A stretch of 6,575 bases of DNA. Source: Paracoccaceae bacterium. GTDB taxonomy: Bacteria; Pseudomonadota; Alphaproteobacteria; Rhodobacterales; Rhodobacteraceae. Where the stretch lies: the NCBI GenBank assembly GCA_007128865.1, contig SKWP01000128.1, forward strand, positions 1-6,575, in the 5' to 3' direction. The notes under the pieces were generated by a model that was given only the letters and a program-made list of their open reading frames with translations, did no database searches and was not told the DNA's origin. Position numbers and translations under genes: made by a program. Position 1 is the stretch's first letter, and every line of letters starts with the position of its first letter. Shown here one piece after another: positions 1 to 5,413 of the stretch.

Positions 1-320
1 GCCCGGAATCAAGGCGCGCAGCGCCGCCGGGCGGCGCCCGACCGCCCCCTCGGGCGGGCGCCCCTGCAACCTTGCAAGCCGTTGAACCGCTGGATGTACT
101 TGCCCGATAAAGCGCCCAGGTATCCGCCGTTGCAGCGCCCACCCGGCGGTCTGGCGCCGCCCTGTGTTGCGCACTTTCGTTCAACGGCCGATTCGTCCCG
201 CAAAGCGGCCCGTCATGCCTTTGGCGCGCGGCGCAGAAGGGAACCATTCGTCGGGCGCCGAACAATTGCCCCGCTCGCGCCTTCCAAAGCGACCGGCAGG
301 GGTTTCGTACGGCCCATCCC
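1..320. other. Left flank without an identifiable gene
   Basis: I see no credible gene here. Reading frames are open on both strands, but their translations are rich in Arg, Pro, Ala and Gly and resemble no family I know. A plus-strand gene entering from the left could end at the TGA at 83-85 or the TAA at 109-111; neither tail is recognisable. The DNA contains two tandem GC hairpins (arms 21-26/32-37 and 42-47/52-57) and a 10-bp inverted repeat (78-87/179-188). I compared it by eye with tRNA, RNase P RNA, SRP RNA and tmRNA consensus elements and found no match. It is probably the 3' flank of the GNAT gene plus an intergenic stretch. No T-rich terminator follows the GNAT stop. Confidence 0.4.
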
Positions 321-1049
321 TTATCCGGGGAGATGCCGGTAGTGGTAACGCGCGACCTCGGCCATGCCGAGACCGGCGTAGAGGCCCAGCGCGGCAGCGT
401 TCGACAGGGTTACCGCAACGGCGATATCCCTTGCCTGCTGCGCCATCGCCCAGTGTGCTGCCAAGCGCATCAACCGGCGGCCTACGCCCTGCCGGCGCTT
501 GGATGGCGGCACCTCAAGTGCATGCAGCATCGCGGTTTCGCCGGCGCAGGCGACAAAGGCGGTTCCGGCTACGCGGTCGTTGTTCCTGCCCAGCAGGGTT
601 GTACAAGGCTGGCAAACCCGGTCCATCACGGCAAGTCGGTCGGGGCCGATGCCAGCCTCCATCCACACAAGGCGCTGGATGTGAAGCGGTGGAAACACGG
701 CAAAGGCGGCCATCGGTGGCAGCGGATCACCGGCCACGGCATCGCAACGGGCGGAAAGAATCACTGTCTCGTCACGGCGCAGGAAGCCGCGGCCTTCAAG
801 GTCGCGATCCAGCGCCTGTTCGGCCGGGCGCTGACCGATCCGGAAAAGGGGGCCTTGACCGATTTCGCGCATCGCGGCGATGGCACCGTCGATGCTGTCG
901 GGTGCAGCGTCGCTGTCCAGGGTCGCCGCCGAAACCCGCTGTCCGCCGCCCAGCCCTTCGCGCAACGTCCATGGCCCGTACTGCCGGCGCCGCGCTGCCG
1001 GCCAGGTCGCATCGAGCGCGGCAAACCAGTCTGCGGTTCGGGTCGTCAC
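321..1049 (-). CDS. GNAT family N-acetyltransferase
   Basis: This is a 242-residue cytoplasmic enzyme expected to transfer acetyl from acetyl-CoA to an amine; the substrate cannot be told from sequence. The C-terminal half carries the GNAT core. The acetyl-CoA pyrophosphate-binding loop RRQGVGRRLM lies at about residues 185-194. It is followed by the beta-strand/Asn segment VTLSNAAALGLYAGLGM, with Asn217 and Tyr224 at the usual cofactor and acid positions. The N-terminal half has a GPWTLREG (25-32) and GGGQRVSAAT (34-43) block that I associate with an alphaproteobacterial GNAT subgroup. Around residues 70-100 there is a segment resembling a degenerate second GNAT half. I chose the GTG at 1049, which begins VTTRTADWF, because the upstream ATG at 1124 would overlap the preceding gene by 65 bp and add an Arg/Cys/Trp-rich tail. 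No clear Shine-Dalgarno precedes it. The CinA-like gene ends 10 nt upstream, so the two are probably co-transcribed and translationally coupled. The stop is TAA. Confidence 0.85.
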   Translation of the reverse strand: MTTRTADWFAALDATWPAARRRQYGPWTLREGLGGGQRVSAATLDSDAAPDSIDGAIAAMREIGQGPLFRIGQRPAEQALDRDLEGRGFLRRDETVILSARCDAVAGDPLPPMAAFAVFPPLHIQRLVWMEAGIGPDRLAVMDRVCQPCTTLLGRNNDRVAGTAFVACAGETAMLHALEVPPSKRRQGVGRRLMRLAAHWAMAQQARDIAVAVTLSNAAALGLYAGLGMAEVARYHYRHLPG

Positions 1050-1063
1050 GGCGCCCGCTTCAT
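1050..1063 (-). other. Five-codon mini-ORF bridging CinA-like and GNAT genes
   Basis: On the minus strand an ATG at 1063-1061 overlaps the TGA of the CinA-like gene as ATGA. It reads M-K-R-A-P and stops at a TGA (1048-1046) that overlaps the GTG start of the GNAT gene as GTGA. No Shine-Dalgarno is seen for either start. It may pass terminating ribosomes on to the GNAT start, or it may be chance. A similar arrangement sits at the map/ABC exporter junction. Confidence 0.3.
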
Positions 1064-1791
1064 GCCGTGGCGGCAGGGAACAGCCCTGCCAGCCGCACCA
1101 TCGCCGCATCGACCCGTGCCGCATCCGTCCCGCGGATCACGATCTGCGCTCCATAGACCCCGTTGCGGATGAACGGGTAGGAACCGATGGAAAGGTCCGG
1201 ATTGGCCTCGGCCAGTTCGCGCAGCGGCCCGGCAATGTCGCCTTCGCCGCGTTCGATCCGCAGGCTCTGGCTGTAAAGCGGCGCGCCTCCGGTCAGCGAA
1301 GGCAGAACCGAAGCAACCATCGCCACGAAAACGCTTGGTACACCGGCCATGACATGGACATTGCCGATGCTGAAGCCCGGTGCGCCCGAAATCGGGTTCT
1401 CGATCAGCTGCGCACCCTGCGGGATACGGGCCATGCGCAGGCGGGCGGCGTTGAGCTCCTGCCCGCTGGCGGCATATCGGGCCTCAAGGATGGCACGGGC
1501 ATCAGCGCGCACGTCGATCTGCGCGGCGAAGGCGGCGGCAACCGCGTCGGCGGTAATGTCATCATGGGTCGGCCCGATACCGCCAGAGGTGAAGACATGG
1601 TCAAAGCCCGCGCGCAGGGCATTGAGCGCCGCAACGATGGCATCATGGTCGTCGGCCACGATTCGCACCTCGCGCAGGTCAATTCCGTGGCGCGCCAGCT
1701 CTCTTGCCAGATGGTGCATGTTGGCATCCCGGGTGCGGCCGGAAAGGATTTCATCACCGATGACCAGCATTGCGGCGGTGGGGTTGGGCAT
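1060..1791 (-). CDS. CinA/MoaB-like molybdopterin-binding domain protein
   Basis: This 243-residue cytoplasmic protein has the MoCF-binding fold shared by MoaB, MogA and the N-terminal half of CinA. Visible hallmarks are IGDEILSGRT (11-20), the glycine-rich TSGGIGPTHDD loop (68-78) and MAGVPSVF (148-155). A C-terminal part with IGSYPF (202-207) and a following beta segment resembles the middle domain of CinA. Full CinA proteins of about 410-420 residues add an NMN-deamidase (PncC) domain, which is absent here, so amidase activity is not expected. Such short forms are often labelled competence/damage-inducible protein A or molybdopterin-binding protein; the real substrate is unknown, and ADP-ribose pyrophosphatase activity is known for some CinA proteins. 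The ATG at 1791 is supported by a GGAG (1803-1800) 8 nt upstream. The next internal Met, residue 8, would leave the fold starting abruptly. The GNAT gene follows 10 nt downstream, and sfsA is divergent. Confidence 0.88.
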   Translation of the reverse strand: MPNPTAAMLVIGDEILSGRTRDANMHHLARELARHGIDLREVRIVADDHDAIVAALNALRAGFDHVFTSGGIGPTHDDITADAVAAAFAAQIDVRADARAILEARYAASGQELNAARLRMARIPQGAQLIENPISGAPGFSIGNVHVMAGVPSVFVAMVASVLPSLTGGAPLYSQSLRIERGEGDIAGPLRELAEANPDLSIGSYPFIRNGVYGAQIVIRGTDAARVDAAMVRLAGLFPAATA

Positions 1792-1830
1792 GCGGGGCGC
1801 TCCGGTCGGGCCCCAGGGGCGGGGCCATGC

Positions 1831-1858
1831 TTGTATTCGGGGTCGTCGAAGGTATAGG
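1831..1858 (+). promoter_or_regulatory. Possible sigma-70-type promoter for sfsA
   Basis: A TTGTAT hexamer (1831-1836), 16 nt of spacer and a TATAGG hexamer (1853-1858) lie in the divergent gap before sfsA. The -10 element ends only 8 nt before the ATG, so a transcript from it would be leaderless or nearly so. AGG at 1856-1858, 8 nt from the ATG, could instead act as a weak ribosome binding site on a longer transcript. Matches to the consensus are partial, so this is tentative. Confidence 0.25.
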
Positions 1859-1866
1859 CCGGCGCC

Positions 1867-2586
1867 ATGCGCTTTCAAACCCCTCTCGTTGCTGCAAGGC
1901 TGGTCCGGCGATACAAGCGGTTTCTGGCCGACTTCGTGCTTGAGACGGACGGCAATGCGGTGACCGGCCATTGCCCCAACCCCGGCGCCATGACCGGACT
2001 TGCCGAACCCGGTTTGCGGTGCTGGCTGGAGCCCGCACCACCGGGGCGCAAGCTGCCTTTCGGCTGGCGGCTTGTAGACCTGCCGGACGGGCGGCACCGG
2101 GCCGGCATCGACACGGCGGTTCCCAACCGCATCGTGGCCGAGGCGCTGGCCGAAGGGCGCATCGCACCGCTTGCCGGCTGGCCGCATGTGCGGGCCGAGG
2201 TGCGCATGGGCGAACGAAGCCGCGTCGATTTCCTGCTTGGCCGCGACGACGGGCCGCCGCTGTGGCTGGAGGTCAAGAACGTCCATTTGCGCCGCGACGG
2301 GCCGGCGGCAGAGTTTCCCGATTGTGTCACCGCCCGCGGAACCCGGCACCTGCAGGAGCTTGCGCACAGGGTCCGGGGTGGCGATGCCGCTGCCATGCTC
2401 TATGTCATTCAGCGCGACGATTGTACGGAATTCCGCCTCGCCCGCGACATCGACCCGGCCTATGCGCAGGCCTTTGACGAAGCCCGCCGTGCCGGGGTGC
2501 AGATGCTGGCCTTCGGTACCCGGATCGCACCGGATGGCGTCTGGCTTGCCGCGCCATTGCCGGTGAACGAACCGACGCAGGCTTGA
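1867..2586 (+). CDS. sfsA: SfsA family DNA/RNA nuclease
   Basis: The 239-residue product matches the SfsA family (E. coli SfsA is about 234 residues). The family was named sugar fermentation stimulation protein and is now annotated as a DNA/RNA nuclease with a PD-(D/E)xK-type core. The N-terminal OB-like region shows the family segment RRYKRFLADF (14-23) and the block HCPNPGAMTGL (35-45). The nuclease core has Asp121 in SRVDFLL (118-124) and Glu135-x-Lys137 in WLEVKNV (133-139). The conserved FPDCVTARGTRHLQEL segment (150-165) follows. All expected catalytic residues are present, so the enzyme should be active. The ATG at 1867 places the conserved N-terminus correctly. Upstream ribosome-binding signals are weak (AGG, 8 nt away). 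It is the first gene of a plus-strand run, with map 22 nt downstream, and the two are probably co-transcribed. The cellular role is not settled. Confidence 0.93.
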   Translation: MRFQTPLVAARLVRRYKRFLADFVLETDGNAVTGHCPNPGAMTGLAEPGLRCWLEPAPPGRKLPFGWRLVDLPDGRHRAGIDTAVPNRIVAEALAEGRIAPLAGWPHVRAEVRMGERSRVDFLLGRDDGPPLWLEVKNVHLRRDGPAAEFPDCVTARGTRHLQELAHRVRGGDAAAMLYVIQRDDCTEFRLARDIDPAYAQAFDEARRAGVQMLAFGTRIAPDGVWLAAPLPVNEPTQA

Positions 2587-2608
2587 CGGCTGGCAAGGTT
2601 GGCTGGAA

Positions 2609-3478
2609 ATGGGTATGCATCGCACCATCAGCGCCCTATTCGGGTTTACGGAGAGATCGGTGGACGACAAGCTCAGGGGCCGCGTCACCCGCGACGGCAT
2701 CCGCATTCACGAACCGGCGGACTTTGCCGGAATGCACCGGGCCGGCACGCTGGCCGCGGAAATCCTCGATGCCTGCTCGGTGCTGGTGTTTCCCGGGCAG
2801 ACCACCGAGGCGATTGACGACGCGATCCGCGGGATGGTCGAGGATGCGGGCGCCCGATCGGCCACCATTGGCTACCGCGGCTATCGCCACGCCAGCTGCA
2901 TCAGCGTCAACCATGTGGTCTGCCACGGCATCCCCGGCCCGAAGCTCTTGCGCGACGGCGATATCCTCAACATCGACGTGACGGTGATCGTGGATGGCTG
3001 GTATGGCGATTCCAGCCGCATGTTCGTTGCCGGCAACCCCAGCCGCAAGGCCGTTCGACTGATCGATGTCACCCATGACGCGTTGATGGAAGGCATTGCG
3101 CAGGTGCGGCCCGGCAACACCTTTGGCGACATCGGCGCGGCGATCCAGCGGCATGTCGAGGCCCATCGCATGAGCGTTGTGCGCGATTTCTGCGGGCATG
3201 GGCTGGGTCGGGTGTTCCATGCCCCGCCGAATGTGCTGCACTACGGGCGCCCGGGAACCGGCCCGGTTCTGGAAGAGGGCATGTTCTTTACCATCGAACC
3301 GATGGTGAACCTTGGCCGCCCCGAGACAAAGGTTCTGGCCGATGAATGGACGGCGGTGACGCGCGACAAGTCGCTGTCGGCCCAGTTCGAGCATTCGGTC
3401 GGCGTGACGGCGACGGGTTGCGAAATCTTCACGCTGTCGCCGGCAGGGCGCTTTCATCCGACATGGGACGCACCATGA
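2609..3478 (+). CDS. map: Type I methionine aminopeptidase
   Basis: This enzyme removes the initiator methionine from nascent proteins in the cytoplasm, using a two-metal site. All five metal ligands can be assigned: Asp123, Asp134, His197, Glu230 and Glu261. Their spacings (11, 63, 33, 31) are identical to those of E. coli Map (Asp97, Asp108, His171, Glu204, Glu235). His106 in VCHGIPG and His204 in VFHAPP match the substrate-contacting histidines. The product is 289 residues from the ATG at 2609, against 264 in E. coli; the extra length is mostly N-terminal. Three starts are possible. ATG 2609 has AAGG 10 nt upstream, ATG 2615 has GGA 7 nt upstream, and GTG 2660 has GGAG at 2650-2653, 6 nt upstream; the last would give 272 residues, nearer the family length. 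The function is secure, the exact start is not. sfsA ends 22 nt upstream, and the ABC exporter starts 16 nt downstream. Confidence 0.95.
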   Translation: MGMHRTISALFGFTERSVDDKLRGRVTRDGIRIHEPADFAGMHRAGTLAAEILDACSVLVFPGQTTEAIDDAIRGMVEDAGARSATIGYRGYRHASCISVNHVVCHGIPGPKLLRDGDILNIDVTVIVDGWYGDSSRMFVAGNPSRKAVRLIDVTHDALMEGIAQVRPGNTFGDIGAAIQRHVEAHRMSVVRDFCGHGLGRVFHAPPNVLHYGRPGTGPVLEEGMFFTIEPMVNLGRPETKVLADEWTAVTRDKSLSAQFEHSVGVTATGCEIFTLSPAGRFHPTWDAP

Positions 3479-3495
3479 GCAGCGCGGCCGCCTGA
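3475..3495 (+). other. Six-codon mini-ORF bridging map and the ABC exporter
   Basis: An ATG at 3475 overlaps the TGA of map as ATGA. It reads M-S-S-A-A-A and ends at a TGA (3493-3495) that overlaps the exporter start as TGATG. GGGA at 3465-3468, 6 nt before the mini-ORF ATG, could serve as its ribosome binding site, whereas no such motif precedes the exporter ATG. This fits a termination-reinitiation relay, but coincidence is not excluded. Confidence 0.35.
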
Positions 3496-5312
3496 TGGGG
3501 GCGAACTGGCGCCGGGCGATTGCCCTGCTGACCCCCCGCGAACGGCTGCGGGGCATGCAGGTCATGGGCATGATCGTGGTCATGGCGCTGTTCGAAACGC
3601 TGGGTGTGCTGGCGGTGATGCCGTTTCTTGCGGTGCTGGCCGATCCGGGAATGATCAGCTCGCATTCCGCCATGGCGCGGGTTCACGGCTGGCTTGGTGC
3701 GCCGGATGCCCGGACCTTCCTTATGTGGCTGGGCGCCGCGGCGCTTGGCCTGATCGTCGTCGGGGCGGCGGTGCGCACCGTGACCGAGCTGGCCATCAAC
3801 CGCTTCATCCAGCTTCGTGTTCACAGTCTGGGCGCCCGGCTTCTGGCTACCTATCTGCGCCAGCCCTATCCCTTTTTCCTGCATCGCCATTCGGGCGACC
3901 TGCAGCGCGCCATCCTGTCCGAGGCCGAGAAGGTCGTCGAAACGGTCTACTGGCCCGGTCTGCTGCTGCTTGCCAACGGGACCGTGCTGCTGGCGCTGGT
4001 GGGGCTGCTGGTTGTGGTCGATCCGGCGGTGGCGCTGGGGGCAGCCGTGGTGCTGGGCGGTGCCTATGCGCTGGTCTATGCCATCGTCCGCAACCGGCTG
4101 AAACGGATCGGGGAAGAGGGCGTAGCCTTCAACCGCGCCCGCTATCAGGCCACCACCGAGGCGCTGGGCGGGATCAAGGGCATCCGCCTTCTAGGGGCCG
4201 AGCGGCAGGTGCTGGACCGGTTCGCGCGGCCGTCAGAGGCGCTGGCACGCCGCATTGCGGCCTCGACCACCATCGCCCATGTCCCCAAATACACCATCGA
4301 GGCAATCGGCTTCGGCGGTATCCTCGCGCTGTGTCTGGTGCTGCTGGCCCGTCATGGCGCGGATGGCGAAGGGATGGGGCAGGTTCTGCCCTTGGTGGGG
4401 CTTTATGCCTTTGCGGGCTATCGCCTGCTGCCGGCTGTGCAGGCCATCTATCGCGGCGTGACGATGCTGCGCTTTGGCGATGCCGGGCTGTCTTCGATCG
4501 AGGCGGACCTGCACCTGGGGGCATCGGCGCCCGATCTGCCCGAAACCGCACCCCCTGCGATGCCGCTGCGGCGGGCCATCGAGCTGAGTGCCATCGGCTA
4601 TGTCTATCCCGGCTCCGACGGTACCGGCCTGCGGGATGTGACCCTGACCATAGCGGCGGGCGCAAGGGTGGGCATCGTCGGGCGCACGGGTTCGGGCAAG
4701 ACGACGCTGGTCGATGTGATCCTCGGCCTGCTGCCGCCCGATGCGGGCAGCATCGCCGTCGACGGGCAGCGGCTTGGGGCCGGAAACATCCGCGCCTGGC
4801 AGCAGGCCATCGGCTATGTGCCGCAGGATATCTTCCTGCGCGACGGCACGGTGGCAGAAAACATCGCCTTCGCGACCCCGCATGACAGGATCGATCCGGA
4901 TCGCGTGGAACGCGCCGCGCGCATGGCGCAGCTGCATGATTTCGTGGCGCAGGAGCTGCCGCAGGGCTATGCCACCGAAGTCGGTGAGCGCGGTGTGCGG
5001 CTTTCGGGCGGACAGCGCCAGCGCATCGGCATCGCCCGGGCGCTCTATCACGACCCGGCGCTTCTGGTCTTTGACGAGGCTACCAGCGCGCTCGACAACG
5101 AGACCGAGCGTCAGGTGATGGCCGCAATCCGGGCGCTGGGCGGTGATCGGACCATCCTGATGATTGCCCATCGGCTCAGCACCGTGCAGGATTGTGACAT
5201 GATCGTGGTGCTCGACCACGGCCGCGTTGCCGGCACCGGGCGCCACGAAGACCTGATGCAGAGCTGCGACGCCTATCGTGCCATCGCCGCCGGGGCGGCG
5301 CTGACGCAGTGA
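3495..5312 (+). CDS. ABC exporter half-transporter, PglK/flippase-like
   Basis: This 605-residue inner-membrane protein fuses a transmembrane domain and an ATPase domain, and should work as a homodimer. About six hydrophobic segments are seen, near residues 21-48, 74-97, 153-177, 178-198, 266-285 and 296-318. The nucleotide-binding domain has A-loop Tyr371, Walker A GRTGSGKT (396-403), Q-loop Gln444 (YVPQD), signature LSGGQ (503-507), Walker B LLVFDE with catalytic Glu528, the D-loop SALD (531-534) and switch His559. All are intact, so it should hydrolyse ATP. The membrane part, especially PKYTIEAIGF (264-273) and the FAGYRLLPAV helix (306-315), resembles PglK, which flips lipid-linked oligosaccharides, and related polysaccharide or lipid exporters. 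The substrate is therefore plausibly a lipid-linked glycan or lipid, but a peptide or drug cannot be excluded. No glycan-synthesis gene is next to it. It lacks its own Shine-Dalgarno and starts 16 nt after map, so translation may be coupled. Confidence 0.9.
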   Translation: MGANWRRAIALLTPRERLRGMQVMGMIVVMALFETLGVLAVMPFLAVLADPGMISSHSAMARVHGWLGAPDARTFLMWLGAAALGLIVVGAAVRTVTELAINRFIQLRVHSLGARLLATYLRQPYPFFLHRHSGDLQRAILSEAEKVVETVYWPGLLLLANGTVLLALVGLLVVVDPAVALGAAVVLGGAYALVYAIVRNRLKRIGEEGVAFNRARYQATTEALGGIKGIRLLGAERQVLDRFARPSEALARRIAASTTIAHVPKYTIEAIGFGGILALCLVLLARHGADGEGMGQVLPLVGLYAFAGYRLLPAVQAIYRGVTMLRFGDAGLSSIEADLHLGASAPDLPETAPPAMPLRRAIELSAIGYVYPGSDGTGLRDVTLTIAAGARVGIVGRTGSGKTTLVDVILGLLPPDAGSIAVDGQRLGAGNIRAWQQAIGYVPQDIFLRDGTVAENIAFATPHDRIDPDRVERAARMAQLHDFVAQELPQGYATEVGERGVRLSGGQRQRIGIARALYHDPALLVFDEATSALDNETERQVMAAIRALGGDRTILMIAHRLSTVQDCDMIVVLDHGRVAGTGRHEDLMQSCDAYRAIAAGAALTQ

Positions 5313-5320
5313 TGTCATCT

Positions 5321-5343
5321 GGCGGCCGGCCAGCCGCCGTTTT
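5321..5343 (+). terminator. Possible Rho-independent terminator after the ABC exporter
   Basis: A 6-bp perfect GC stem, GGCGGC (5321-5326) and GCCGCC (5333-5338), with a 6-nt loop is followed one base later by four Ts (5340-5343). It starts 8 nt after the exporter stop and sits in a convergent gap, where termination is expected. The T tract is short, so the terminator may be weak. Confidence 0.5.
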
Positions 5344-5373
5344 CGCAGGCATCCCGATGGAGGCGCCGGTCAG

Positions 5374-5413
5374 GGTCCGGTCAGCGTTCGTGCAGCAGCA
5401 TCAGGACCGGACC
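5374..5413. repeat. 9-bp perfect inverted repeat at the ilvE 3' end
   Basis: GGTCCGGTC (5374-5382) and GACCGGACC (5405-5413) are perfect reverse complements separated by 22 nt. The right arm lies inside the last codons of ilvE and the left arm lies after its stop. No T tract follows on either strand. It could protect the 3' end of the ilvE transcript or contribute to termination between the convergent genes. The left arm also overlaps a direct repeat, CCGGTCAG, at 5366-5373 and 5377-5384. Confidence 0.4.

Noticed and set aside
1..320. A tRNA or RNase P RNA in the left flank
   Set aside because: No T-loop plus acceptor pairing, and none of the conserved RNase P or tmRNA core sequences, were found on either strand.
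1050..1124. ATG at 1124 as the GNAT start
   Set aside because: It forces a 65-bp overlap with the CinA-like gene and adds an unlikely Arg/Trp/Cys-rich N-terminus. The GTG at 1049 begins the part with a plausible family N-terminus.
164..1172. Long plus-strand open frames (330 and 279 codons) opposite the GNAT gene
   Set aside because: Their translations are Arg/Pro/Ala-rich with no recognisable motif, while the minus strand carries a full GNAT domain.
1060..2706. Open frame of 548 codons on the minus strand running antisense through all of sfsA into the CinA-like gene
   Set aside because: sfsA is clearly the real gene over this stretch. The antisense frame is open only because high-GC third positions suppress stop codons. 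The genuine protein begins at 1791, where a Shine-Dalgarno and the family N-terminus occur.
2636..3673. 345-codon minus-strand frame opposite map
   Set aside because: Map is intact on the plus strand with all metal ligands at exact family spacing. The antisense frame has no family resemblance.
4233..5318. 361-codon minus-strand frame opposite the ABC exporter ATPase domain
   Set aside because: The plus strand contains every ABC motif in order. The opposite frame is a composition artefact.
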